The notes beneath the pieces were generated by a model. The model was not told where the DNA came from, did no database searches, and saw only the letters and a list, made by a program, of their open reading frames with translations. The position numbers and the translations under genes were made by a program. 18,082 bases of DNA from Clostridia bacterium (GTDB taxonomy: Bacteria > Bacillota > Clostridia > Oscillospirales > CAG-272): positions 1-18,082 of the forward strand of contig CAADYQ010000084.1 in NCBI GenBank assembly GCA_900753295.1, in the 5' to 3' direction. Shown here piece by piece: positions 7,174-14,875 of this stretch. How positions within the stretch are numbered: the stretch's first letter is position 1; each line of letters begins with the position of its first letter.

Positions 7174-7981
7174 TCTCGGTCTTTGCTCCTTTCATTCGGC
7201 GCGATCTCCTTGCAGCGCGGTCAAACAGCTTACCCACGGCAAGCTCTATGAGCAGGCTGAGGATTATTATGACTAGCGTCCACGCAAACAGATCCGTTGT
7301 TTCAAAATAGACCTTTGACTGATAAAGCATCCTGCCTATCGAATATTTCGGCGCGGCAAGCACCTCTGCGGCTATCCCCGCTTTCCACGCCAGTCCGAGC
7401 GATGCTTTTACCGAGGTCACAAAATGTCCGAAGGCGGAGGGCGCGTATATTCGTCTGACCTTTGTGAGGGGCGGCAGGTGGAACACCTTTGCCATGCGCA
7501 GTATTTCGGGATCAACGCTTTGTATCCCCGCCCTAACGTTTGTAAATATCAGCGGGTAGACCATAAGAAATGATATAAATGCGGGCAGGGGAGAGGTTCC
7601 GAGCCACACGAGCGCGAGGATGATAAATGAAGCCACCGGCGTTGATTTTATCACCGTCATGAAGGGGAATACGAGTCTGTCCGCTGTGCGGCATACGCAA
7701 CATAGCGCGGCGGTGACGACTCCGGCTGCAACAGCCGTGACTATACCTATACCGACGCGCAGGAGCGAGGCGGCGGTGCATTCCCAGAACTCGGCGGTCG
7801 CCGCCAGTTCCGCAAGCCGCTGTACGGTCTCAATCGGAGTGGGGAGCAGTAGGCTGTTGCCCACAGCGTGCGCGGCGATCGCCCAGACCGCTATCCAGAA
7901 TACGGCAACGCCGAGCGCTGCCGCCGCACGCTTTACGTGCGGCGGTATACGCCCGGCGGTATCCGAAGCTGACCGCTTCAT
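7163..7981 (-). CDS. ABC transporter permease, SsuC/TauC-like
   Basis: This 272-residue inner-membrane subunit has about six hydrophobic segments; the first is ALGVAVFWIAVWAIAAHAV. LLPTPIETVQRLAEL after it is typical of SsuC/TauC/ThiX-type permeases. The cytoplasmic EAA-like coupling loop is NVRAGIQSVDPEILRMAKVF and following residues. The late segment SLGLAWKAGIAAEVLAAP matches the WKxxIAAE signature of the group. The ATG at 7981 shares one base with the binding protein's TAA, and the 3' end overlaps the ATPase start by 11 bases, so translation of the three is probably coupled. The C-terminus is short and basic (RRSRRMKG). The substrate cannot be read from the sequence. Confidence 0.92.
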   Translation of the reverse strand: MKRSASDTAGRIPPHVKRAAAALGVAVFWIAVWAIAAHAVGNSLLLPTPIETVQRLAELAATAEFWECTAASLLRVGIGIVTAVAAGVVTAALCCVCRTADRLVFPFMTVIKSTPVASFIILALVWLGTSPLPAFISFLMVYPLIFTNVRAGIQSVDPEILRMAKVFHLPPLTKVRRIYAPSAFGHFVTSVKASLGLAWKAGIAAEVLAAPKYSIGRMLYQSKVYFETTDLFAWTLVIIILSLLIELAVGKLFDRAARRSRRMKGAKTENEA

Positions 7982-8958
7982 TATTTGATGGGCGCGGTAA
8001 GTGCGCTGTCGGGCAGCTTGCCGCCTACCGACTTGGGATCGAGCGCGAAGAGCGCCGACCAGAAGCCCTCAAGCGCCGTGCGCATATCCGCTCCGTCAAG
8101 GTATGTGATGTTGCATCTCGGAAGAGCTGATTTTGCGACCGCGGCATTGCCTGCCAGACCAGCCTCCGCTATCATCGCGGACGCCTCTTCGGGGTTGGAA
8201 TTCACGTATTCGACCGATTTTTTGTATTCGGCAAGGAATTTTTCTACGAGCGCCGTGTGTTCCTTGAGGAATTCCTCGCGGACTATTATGCAACCCTGTA
8301 CCAGCGGTGCGGAGGTCTGCTTCTTCCATTCCTCGGTGAAGTCGAGCGCTACGCGGATGGTGTCCTTTTTGGATGTGACAGCCGTCACCTTCGGCTCGGG
8401 GAGCACGCCCAGCGTGGCTTTGCCGCTTGCAAGCGCCGTGGCAAGCTCGTCGGGGGAGGAGTAGGTGTAGTCAAACGTTACGTTTTCAACCTTGGCGCCG
8501 TCAACGAGAGCGCGGAGAATGAACTCGGGGTTTGAACCCTGACCGGGCAGATAAACCGTTTTTCCCGCAAGATCGGAGAGAGACTTTACAGTCTCGCCGT
8601 TTTCGAGAAGATAAAGAACGCCGAGGGTATTGACGGCAAGAACGCGAACGCCGCCCTGCGTTTTGTTGTAAAGAACTGCCGCAAGGTTGGTGGGAACAGC
8701 GGCAATGTCAGCATCGCCGTTGATGATGAGCGGGCTTACCATCGTGGCGTCGGTGTATGTGTCGATCTTGGCATTCAGCTTGGATTCGCCCGACTTGATG
8801 CGTGAGATCAGCGGAGCAGCGCCCCAGCCCGTGGTGCCGTTGAGGACCGCAACGCGAAGCTCGGTCGTGTCGTCCTTTTTGCAGGAGACGAGGGAAAATC
8901 CGGCGGCAAGGATAAGTGCCGCAAGGAGGAGAGAAAGGATCTTTGTTGTTCTTTTCAT
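7981..8958 (-). CDS. ABC transporter solute-binding lipoprotein (NMT1/SsuA-like)
   Basis: This is a 325-residue extracytoplasmic receptor. MKRTTKILSLLLAALILAAG leads to the lipobox LVSC with Cys26 as the lipidated residue, then a KKDDT linker. The mature part has the two-lobe pattern of the nitrate/sulfonate/thiamine-precursor (NMT1) group: LRVAVLNGTTGWGAAPLI, ADIAAVPTNLAAVLYNK, LSDLAGKTVYLPGQGSNPEF, GVLPEPKVTAV and a helical C-terminus. I chose ATG 8958 because AAAGGAAA lies a few bases upstream and it places the signal peptide correctly; an in-frame TTG at 8988 would overlap the regulator's stop. The gene follows the Crp-like gene by 26 bases. Ligand unknown. Confidence 0.9.
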   Translation of the reverse strand: MKRTTKILSLLLAALILAAGFSLVSCKKDDTTELRVAVLNGTTGWGAAPLISRIKSGESKLNAKIDTYTDATMVSPLIINGDADIAAVPTNLAAVLYNKTQGGVRVLAVNTLGVLYLLENGETVKSLSDLAGKTVYLPGQGSNPEFILRALVDGAKVENVTFDYTYSSPDELATALASGKATLGVLPEPKVTAVTSKKDTIRVALDFTEEWKKQTSAPLVQGCIIVREEFLKEHTALVEKFLAEYKKSVEYVNSNPEEASAMIAEAGLAGNAAVAKSALPRCNITYLDGADMRTALEGFWSALFALDPKSVGGKLPDSALTAPIK

Positions 8959-8984
8959 TGTGTTTTCCTTTTCGTTTTTTATTT

Positions 8985-9710
8985 TCAATAATCGTACCCG
9001 GCGATGGCGCTTAGCTTTGCCGGATATATTTTTATTGTATGGTCTGTGCCGCGTATCGCCGCTCCCGAGGCTTCAAGCGAATCGAACGCGCGGTAAAGCG
9101 ATGCCCTGCCTATGTCGAGCAGGCGGGAAAGCTCGGTAAAGCTCACCGGGATGGTCGCGGTAACTGCATCGTCGGGGGCGGTATGCGATGTGTCTGAGAG
9201 AGAGAGAAGATGGAGCGCCAGACGCCGTTCCGCGCTTCCGCCCGTAACACAGGCTATCTTGCGATTCAGAAACAGGATGCGCTCCGAAAGAAATCCGAGG
9301 TACGCATCAAGCAGATCGCCGTCCTCGTGCAGCATCGCGCGGAATGCATCACGCGGCAGCCGCAATACGGCACAATAGGTGTTGGCTTTAATAAGCGTCG
9401 GCGCGGGAGCATCGGAAAAGAGAGTGGCAACTCCGTATACTCCGCCCGAACCGAGCATGCGCAGAAGCACACGCCGTCCGCCGTCTCCGGAATAAACCGC
9501 CGCGTTACCCGAAAGCACGGTGCCGATGCACGGCTCCTCCGATACGTCGGCGGGGGAGGCTATCGTCTCGCCCGGCGAATATATGATCTCTTCTATCACA
9601 TTCCCCGCATTGCGCACAAAGCACTCGCGCGAGGCGTGCCGGAATATCGGATTTTTTTCGGAAATAAACGCAAATGCCGCAGCGGCATCAATACTCTTTT
9701 TTTCTGACAT
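8985..9710 (-). CDS. Crp/Fnr-family transcriptional regulator
   Basis: The protein has 241 residues. Residues ~35-130 form a cyclic-nucleotide-binding-like beta-roll (IIYSPGETI, GTVLSGNAAVYSG, VLLRMLGSGGVYGVATLF). A long dimerisation helix runs ~130-155 (LDAYLGFLSERILFLNRKI). The C-terminal helix-turn-helix is at ~190-213 (SFTELSRLLDIGRASLYRAFDSLEASG). The cAMP-binding residues of Crp are not recognisable. Four cysteines (30, 61, 113, 154) are not in the classical Fnr cluster arrangement, so the signal is unknown. The ATG at 9710 has AAGGAG 7 bases upstream; an in-frame GTG at 9740 is less likely. As first gene of the transporter operon it probably controls that operon and itself. Confidence 0.9.
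   Translation of the reverse strand: MSEKKSIDAAAAFAFISEKNPIFRHASRECFVRNAGNVIEEIIYSPGETIASPADVSEEPCIGTVLSGNAAVYSGDGGRRVLLRMLGSGGVYGVATLFSDAPAPTLIKANTYCAVLRLPRDAFRAMLHEDGDLLDAYLGFLSERILFLNRKIACVTGGSAERRLALHLLSLSDTSHTAPDDAVTATIPVSFTELSRLLDIGRASLYRAFDSLEASGAAIRGTDHTIKIYPAKLSAIAGYDY
9196..9207. repeat. (GA)6 dinucleotide repeat inside the Crp-like gene
   Basis: Six GA units on the plus strand (TC on the coding strand) encode part of LLSLSD at residues ~169-173, between the dimerisation helix and the DNA-binding domain. Gain or loss of one unit would shift the frame before the helix-turn-helix. It may be only a codon-composition accident. Confidence 0.6.
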
Positions 9711-9747
9711 GGGTCGCTCCTTGTGTCTCAAATGATACACCGTGCAT

Positions 9748-9776
9748 ATTATATCACAATGTCAATAGTTTGTCAA
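9748..9776 (-). promoter_or_regulatory. consensus sigma-A promoter of the crp-ABC operon
   Basis: On the minus strand TTGACA (9776-9771) and TATAAT (9753-9748) are both perfect and 17 bases apart. A second TTGACA (9765-9760) sits inside the spacer. An inverted repeat TGATA/TATCA (9733-9737 and 9752-9756) spans the -10 end and the expected start near 9741, a position suited to a repressor. Such a strong core promoter suggests control by repression. Confidence 0.85.
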
Positions 9777-9862
9777 TAACCGCGATTGGCAAAGTTATTC
9801 GCGCAAATTGTAAATTAACTGTAAAATCCGAAAACAAAGTGTGCACCGAAGCGGCTTTTAGT

Positions 9863-9878
9863 ATTATAATATTATAAT
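9863..9878 (+). promoter_or_regulatory. tandem -10-like boxes upstream of the sugar cassette
   Basis: ATTATAAT occurs twice in direct succession (9863-9870, 9871-9878), giving two TATAAT hexamers 77-90 bases before the nucleotidyltransferase. No good -35 lies 16-18 bases upstream; the palindrome GTGCAC (9841-9846) occupies that place for the first box. This may be an activator-dependent promoter, or chance in an AT-rich gap. The rest of 9781-9954 shows no terminator or open frame. Confidence 0.35.
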
Positions 9879-9954
9879 GTGTGATTATATGCAGGCGCGG
9901 TGTGAGATATGATCTCCGCCGCATGCCGATAAAACCGATCAGGGGGATATTTAA

Positions 9955-10875
9955 ATGACACTTGTTATTCTTGCCGCGGGCATGGGCTCGCGTTACGGAG
10001 GAATGAAGCAGATCGATCCGATAGGACCCGGCGGGGAATTTATAATCGATTATTCCTGCTTTGATGCGGCGCGCGCCGGCTTTGACCGCGTGGTGTTTGT
10101 CATAAAGCGCGAAAACCTCGATGCATTCCGCACGACGGTCGGCGCACGTGTCAGCCGCTACATAAAGGTCGAATATGCATACCAGGAAATGAACGATCTC
10201 CCCGACGGCTTTACGGTCCCGGCGGGCAGAAGCAAGCCGTGGGGAACAGCGCACGCGCTGCTTGCCGTGCGTAATATCGTTGACGACTGTTTTGCGGTCA
10301 TAAATGCCGATGATTTTTACGGCAGAGAGACGATAGCCATAGCCGCGGAGCATCTGCGCCGCGCTGAGGCTGAACGCCACCGCAACGCACGCGGCGCGTT
10401 TGACTGCTGTATGGTCGGCTTCAGACTCGGTAATACGCTTACCGAAAACGGGACTGTCTCACGCGGCATATGCACCGCGCAGGACGGCAGGCTCCTGAAT
10501 GTGACCGAGCGCACGGCTATCCAACGCTCGGCTGACGGTACGCATGCGGAATACGAGGAAGACGGTGCATGGCACGAGCTGGAGCTTGACGCCATAGCGT
10601 CAATGAACTGCTTCGGTCTTGTCCCGGAGGTGTTCGGACATATCGAGGAAGGCTTCCGCGGATTCCTGTCATCGCTCGCCGATCCGATGAAGTCTGAATT
10701 TTATCTGCCGTTTGCTCTTGACACGCTCGCAAAAAAGGGTATAATTGATATTGCCGTCGAAATGACAGGCTCAAAATGGTACGGCGTAACATATGCCGCA
10801 GATAAAGAACATGTAAAGCAAAGCATCCGCGCTCTTATCGCCGCCGGCGAATATCCCGAGCGGCTCGAACTCTGA
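9955..10875 (+). CDS. sugar-phosphate nucleotidyltransferase (NTP_transferase family)
   Basis: This 306-residue enzyme of the RmlA/GlmU/GalU fold joins a sugar 1-phosphate to an NTP, releasing pyrophosphate. The N-terminal nucleotide loop is LAAGMGSRYGGMKQ (6-19), with K18 as the conserved lysine. PWGTAHALL (95-103) contacts base and sugar in this fold. INADDFYGRE (117-126) supplies the metal-binding aspartate near D119/D120. FHL-type extensions of GlmU (the left-handed beta helix) are absent. AGGGGGAT lies a few bases before the ATG. It is the first gene of a cassette with an N-acetylhexosamine kinase, GalE and GalM, so GlcNAc-1-P, GalNAc-1-P or Gal-1-P is the likely substrate, with UTP the likely donor; specificity is inference. 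Confidence 0.85.
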   Translation: MTLVILAAGMGSRYGGMKQIDPIGPGGEFIIDYSCFDAARAGFDRVVFVIKRENLDAFRTTVGARVSRYIKVEYAYQEMNDLPDGFTVPAGRSKPWGTAHALLAVRNIVDDCFAVINADDFYGRETIAIAAEHLRRAEAERHRNARGAFDCCMVGFRLGNTLTENGTVSRGICTAQDGRLLNVTERTAIQRSADGTHAEYEEDGAWHELELDAIASMNCFGLVPEVFGHIEEGFRGFLSSLADPMKSEFYLPFALDTLAKKGIIDIAVEMTGSKWYGVTYAADKEHVKQSIRALIAAGEYPERLEL

Positions 10876-10905
10876 AAAATCAAAAGCAAGGAGACGATAC
10901 GACAT

Positions 10906-11994
10906 ATGAGCAATGATATACTGGATATAGCGGCAAGGTTCCGCATTTCGTCATCTCCCGTGTCATTCAATGAATGCACCGAAGGGCATATAAACGGTAC
11001 ATATTTCATAACTGCCGAAAAAGGCGACAGATATGTTCTGCAAAAGATAAACACATCGATATTCAAGGACCCTGACGGTCTTATGGATAATGTTATCGGC
11101 GTCACCGAGCACATAAGACGTAAGCTGATCGCCGAGGGCGGCGATGCAGACCGCGGTACGCTTCGCTTCCTGCGCACGACCGACGGCAAAAGCTACTATA
11201 CCGACACGGACGGCAGCGCATGGCGCGAGTATGTTTATGTTGGCGGCGTTGAAAGCTATCAGTCTGCCGGATCGCCCGAGGTGTTCCGCAGCGTAGGCGG
11301 CGCCTTCGGTCATTTCCAGATGCAGCTTGCCGATTACGATGCGGCAAGTCTTTGCGAGACTATACCGAATTTCCATAACACGCCCAGCAGATACGCAGAT
11401 TTTGAGGCGGCTCTTGCCCGCAATGCATCCGGACGCGCCGCAAATGCCGCCGATGCGATAGAATTTGCAAAGGCGCACCGCGAGGTGTGTTCATACATAA
11501 CAGACCGTATAGCGGACGGCACGCTGCCGCTTCGCGTTACGCATAACGATACAAAGCTCAACAATATCCTTATCGACAAGGCGACCGGAAAGCCGATATG
11601 CGTTATCGATCTGGACACTGTAATGCCCGGCTCTGTACTGTTTGACTTCGGCGATGCGATCCGCTTTGGCGCTTCGAGCGCGGCGGAGGACGAGCGCGAC
11701 CTTTCCCGCGTGTTCATGCGCGAGGAAATGTTTGACGCATTCGCGGGCGGCTTTATCGGCGGACTTGAAGGCTCGCTCGGCGACGCTGAGATAAACGAGC
11801 TTCCCATGGGAGCGCTCGTTATCACGCTTGAGACCGGTCTGCGCTTCCTTGCCGACTATCTTGACGGCGATACATATTTCAGAATACACTATCCGGAGCA
11901 GAATCTTGACCGTGCACGCAACCAGTTCAGACTTGTGGCTGACATGGAAGAGAAGATGCCACTGATGTGCAATATAATAAAAAAATATCTTTGA
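10906..11994 (+). CDS. nahK: N-acetylhexosamine 1-kinase (APH-fold)
   Basis: NahK phosphorylates GlcNAc/GalNAc at C1 and is part of the bifidobacterial lacto-N-biose/galacto-N-biose pathway. The 362 residues closely match the ~359 of Bifidobacterium NahK. Strongly shared segments include GHINGTYFIT (28-37), YVLQKINTSIF (43-53), the catalytic loop RVTHNDTKLNNIL (210-222; D215, N220), the metal site VIDLDTVMPGS (233-243; D235), FDFGDAIRFGAS and GLRFLADYLDGD then YF. AAGGAG (10888-10893) lies 12 bases before the ATG. The gene is 30 bases after the nucleotidyltransferase and 30 before galE, with no terminator between. These residues separate it from true aminoglycoside phosphotransferases. Whether it prefers GlcNAc, GalNAc or a neutral hexose needs assay. 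Confidence 0.88.
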   Translation: MSNDILDIAARFRISSSPVSFNECTEGHINGTYFITAEKGDRYVLQKINTSIFKDPDGLMDNVIGVTEHIRRKLIAEGGDADRGTLRFLRTTDGKSYYTDTDGSAWREYVYVGGVESYQSAGSPEVFRSVGGAFGHFQMQLADYDAASLCETIPNFHNTPSRYADFEAALARNASGRAANAADAIEFAKAHREVCSYITDRIADGTLPLRVTHNDTKLNNILIDKATGKPICVIDLDTVMPGSVLFDFGDAIRFGASSAAEDERDLSRVFMREEMFDAFAGGFIGGLEGSLGDAEINELPMGALVITLETGLRFLADYLDGDTYFRIHYPEQNLDRARNQFRLVADMEEKMPLMCNIIKKYL

Positions 11995-12024
11995 ATCAAT
12001 TTTACTTAACCGGAGAATAAAACG

Positions 12025-13038
12025 ATGACCATTCTTGTTACCGGCGGAGCCGGGTTTATAGGCTCCCACACTGTTGTCGAACTGCTTGAAGGCGGATATG
12101 ACGTTGTTGTGGTGGACAACTACATTAACAGCAAGCCCTGCGTGAACGAAAGAGTCAAAAAAATCACGGGGCGCGACTTCAGAGTCTATGAGTGCGATAT
12201 GTGCGATGCCGAGGCGCTTGATGCCGTATTTGCGCGCGAGCATATAGATGCGGTGATACATTTTGCGGGACTCAAAGCTGTCGGCGAGTCGGTGGAGCAG
12301 CCCGCAAGATATTATCGCAACAATCTTGTCTCAACGCTCAATCTTATAGATTCGATGAAGAAGCACTGCGTGGGGACGGTTGTATTCTCTTCATCCGCGA
12401 CCGTTTACGGCAGCCCGAAAACGGTCCCGATACGCGAGGATTTCCCGCTTTCCACTACCAATCCCTACGGTGAGACAAAGCTTATGATCGAGCGTATACT
12501 TGACGACTGCCGCCGTGCCGGTGATATAAAGAGTGTTTCCATCCTTCGTTACTTCAATCCGATAGGCGCGCATTCAAGCGGACTTATCGGCGAGGATCCC
12601 AAGGGTATCCCGAACAACCTTCTCCCGTACATATCGCAGGTAGCTGTCGGAAAGCTCAAGGAGCTTATGGTGTACGGCAACGACTATCCCACGCATGACG
12701 GTACCGGCGTGCGCGACTATATCCATGTAGTCGATCTCGCCCGCGCCCACCTCAAAGCCATTGAGCGCGCGGCGGCTGTCACGGGTACCGAATATTATAA
12801 CATAGGCACGGGCATCGGTTACTCGGTGCTGGATATCGTAAAGGCGTATGAAACTGCTACCGGTAAAAATGTCCCTTACCGTATCGTCGCACGCCGCCCC
12901 GGCGATATTGCCGAGTGCTACGCCGATCCCACTCTTGCTGCCGAAAAGCTTGGCTGGCACGCCGAATACGGCATTGAACAGATGTGCCGTGACGCATACC
13001 ACTGGCAGTCGATGAATCCCGACGGCTACGGTGAGTGA
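12025..13038 (+). CDS. galE: UDP-glucose/UDP-hexose 4-epimerase
   Basis: GalE interconverts UDP-galactose and UDP-glucose, and in many species the N-acetylated forms, using bound NAD. The 337 residues match the family. The NAD-binding motif is TGGAGFIGSH (6-15). VIHFAGLKAVGESV (77-90) is typical of GalE. The catalytic triad is visible as S124 in FSSSATVYG, Y148 and K152 in NPYGETK. RYFNPIGAHSSGLIGE then follows, as usual. GGAGAA lies ~8 bases before the ATG. It stands 30 bases after nahK and 3 bases before galM. In this cassette it would convert the activated sugar to UDP-Glc or UDP-GlcNAc. Confidence 0.97.
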   Translation: MTILVTGGAGFIGSHTVVELLEGGYDVVVVDNYINSKPCVNERVKKITGRDFRVYECDMCDAEALDAVFAREHIDAVIHFAGLKAVGESVEQPARYYRNNLVSTLNLIDSMKKHCVGTVVFSSSATVYGSPKTVPIREDFPLSTTNPYGETKLMIERILDDCRRAGDIKSVSILRYFNPIGAHSSGLIGEDPKGIPNNLLPYISQVAVGKLKELMVYGNDYPTHDGTGVRDYIHVVDLARAHLKAIERAAAVTGTEYYNIGTGIGYSVLDIVKAYETATGKNVPYRIVARRPGDIAECYADPTLAAEKLGWHAEYGIEQMCRDAYHWQSMNPDGYGE

Positions 13039-13041
13039 GAT

Positions 13042-14103
13042 ATGGAGCATTATATAAGGCATGATCCGTTCGGCGTAACGCCGGACGGAAGAGCAGTTAC
13101 CGTTTATACTCTCAAGCGCGGCGGGATGACCGTGAAGATACTCGATCTCGGCGCGACCGTTGCCGATATAAGGCTCGACAGAGGAACTGCGGGCGAGATA
13201 AGCGTTGTCCGCGGATACGACACACTGGAAAGCTATCTTAATGCCGACGGATATCTCGGCGCAGTCGTGGGCAGAGTCGGCAACCGCATTGCAAAGGGCA
13301 GATTCACGCTTGACGGAAACGAATATACCCTTTTCTGTAACAACGGCGAAAATCATCTGCACGGCGGAAAGTTCGGATTTGACAAGCATATATGGCGTGC
13401 CGAGGTCAAGGATGCCGACGAGCCGTCGCTCACGCTCACGCGTATTTCCCCCGACGGCGAAGAGGGCTATCCCGGAAGCGTTGTGGCTACCGTGAGGTAT
13501 ACGCTCACCGCACGCGGCGGATTGCGGCTCGAATATCTCGCCGTGACCGGAGCGCCCACGCCGCTCAACCTGACCAATCATATGTATTTCGACCTCAACG
13601 GAGAGGGGAATATACTTGACCATACCCTCATGCTTGCCGCCGACAGATATCTGCCGACCGATCCGGGTCTTATCCCGACCGGTGAGATAAAGAGCGTTGC
13701 CGGAACGCCGTTCGACTTCCGCACCGGAAAGACGGTGGGCAGGGACATAAACGCGGACTGCCGCGACCTGGAGCTTGCCGGAGGCTATGACCACTGTATG
13801 CTTTTTGCCGGAGCAGAGGAGCCCGAGAGCGACGAACGCGCAGTGCTTCGCGGAGACGTGAGCGGTATCACCATGCGTATGTATACCGACCGTCCCGGAG
13901 TTCAGCTTTATACCGGCAATTTCCTCGGCGACCCGCGCTTCCCGTTCCGCGGCGGAGAGCCGCAGGCAAAGCGTGCGGCGCTCTGCCTTGAGACCGAGGC
14001 TGCACCGGATGCGGTAAATCAGCCCGCGCTCAACGATATCTGCAATACCGTTTTGCGCCCCGGCGATGTGTACCGCAGCTTTACAGAGTATGTTTTTGCG
14101 TGA
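13042..14103 (+). CDS. galM: aldose 1-epimerase (galactose mutarotase)
   Basis: GalM converts beta- to alpha-aldoses so that kinases acting on the alpha anomer have substrate. The 353 residues fit the family. Motifs are VVGRVGNRIAKGRF (75-88), NHLHGG (104-109, with H107), LNLTNHMYFDLNG (175-187, with H180), GYDHCMLF (248-255) and the catalytic glutamate in LCLETEA (E317); VNQP follows. The ATG is 3 bases after the galE stop, with a weak GGTGAG ribosome site, so translation is probably coupled to galE. The next gene overlaps its 3' end. It supports a role for the cassette in catabolism of a galactose-type sugar. Confidence 0.95.
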   Translation: MEHYIRHDPFGVTPDGRAVTVYTLKRGGMTVKILDLGATVADIRLDRGTAGEISVVRGYDTLESYLNADGYLGAVVGRVGNRIAKGRFTLDGNEYTLFCNNGENHLHGGKFGFDKHIWRAEVKDADEPSLTLTRISPDGEEGYPGSVVATVRYTLTARGGLRLEYLAVTGAPTPLNLTNHMYFDLNGEGNILDHTLMLAADRYLPTDPGLIPTGEIKSVAGTPFDFRTGKTVGRDINADCRDLELAGGYDHCMLFAGAEEPESDERAVLRGDVSGITMRMYTDRPGVQLYTGNFLGDPRFPFRGGEPQAKRAALCLETEAAPDAVNQPALNDICNTVLRPGDVYRSFTEYVFA

Positions 14104-14812
14104 TCCGAACGGCAGGCAGGCTGAAAAATATACTTTTACAGTATGCCTTTCTGTTGTTTTGCTGTGCGGTGTCATGGCATTGGCAGATGGCGTGTTTTCA
14201 CTGCCGTATATTCCTAAAAGCGCAACAAAAATACTTTCTTTCGCGGTCGCTCCGCTGATCATCGGAGCGGTATGGCGCGATATAAGCCCTCTTTCGGTAT
14301 TTATGATGCCTGCCAAGGATAAAAAATCCCGCCGTGCGGTGTTTGCTTTTGCGGCGTGCGGAGGCATTTTGCTGGTGGGGCTTATTGTCGGCGGCTACTT
14401 TCTTTTGCGCGGGATAATTGATTTTTCTGCCGTTACCGATAATCTGGCGGGCGGAGAGGGTGTAACGCGAGAAAATTTTCCGCTTGTTGCTGCATATATA
14501 ACGATATGCAATTCATTTCTTGAGGAATTTTTCTTTCGCGGGTTTGCATTTCTTAACCTGCGGCGTTTCGCGGGCAGAAAATTTGCCTGTATTTTCAGTG
14601 CCGCTGCCTTTTCTGTTTATCATGCTGCAATACTTGACGGATGGTTTTCTCCTTTGATGCTTGTTCTGCTTCTTGCGGGACTGTTCGCCGGCGGTCTGAT
14701 ATTCAACATTCTTGCCGACAAGGGAGACAGCATCGTTCCATCGTGGCTGCTTCATATGGCGGCTAACCTCGGAATAAATATCATCGGATTTATTCTTTTC
14801 GGTATTTTATAA
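14090..14812 (+). CDS. CPBP-family intramembrane metalloprotease
   Basis: This is a membrane protein of ~240 residues with six to seven hydrophobic segments. It carries the CPBP (CAAX protease/bacteriocin-processing, Abi) motifs: EEFFFRG (145-151, two catalytic glutamates and R150), the histidine in FSVYHAAI, and LLHMAANLGIN near the C-terminus. Members process membrane or secreted peptides; the substrate here is unknown. I chose ATG 14090, which overlaps galM by 14 bases; ATG 14066 is also in frame and neither has a good ribosome site. Base composition is more AT-rich than in galE/galM, so it may have been added to the cassette later. A terminator follows at 14821. Confidence 0.85.
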   Translation: MFLRDPNGRQAEKYTFTVCLSVVLLCGVMALADGVFSLPYIPKSATKILSFAVAPLIIGAVWRDISPLSVFMMPAKDKKSRRAVFAFAACGGILLVGLIVGGYFLLRGIIDFSAVTDNLAGGEGVTRENFPLVAAYITICNSFLEEFFFRGFAFLNLRRFAGRKFACIFSAAAFSVYHAAILDGWFSPLMLVLLLAGLFAGGLIFNILADKGDSIVPSWLLHMAANLGINIIGFILFGIL

Positions 14813-14820
14813 ATATTCGG

Positions 14821-14873
14821 ACCGTTTCTTTCATATAAATCCTTAGAGATTTAAATGAAAGGAACGGTTTTTT
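14821..14873 (+). terminator. long intrinsic terminator overlapping the next gene's ribosome site
   Basis: Bases 14821-14841 pair with 14848-14868 over 21 positions with one G-U pair and one A-A mismatch; the loop is CTTAGA. The stem runs into six T (14868-14873). It ends the nucleotidyltransferase-nahK-galE-galM-CPBP transcript. Its right arm contains AAAGGAA (14858-14864), the only plausible ribosome site for the carboxypeptidase gene starting at 14876. Confidence 0.9.
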
Positions 14874-14875
14874 CA

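Noticed and set aside
10906..11994. Aminoglycoside phosphotransferase (antibiotic resistance)
   Set aside because: The fold is shared, but the sequence follows NahK throughout and the neighbours are sugar-nucleotide genes.
12574..14367. 597-residue open frame on the minus strand opposite galE and galM
   Set aside because: It has no family motifs and lies opposite two unmistakable genes; such shadows are common in GC-rich DNA.
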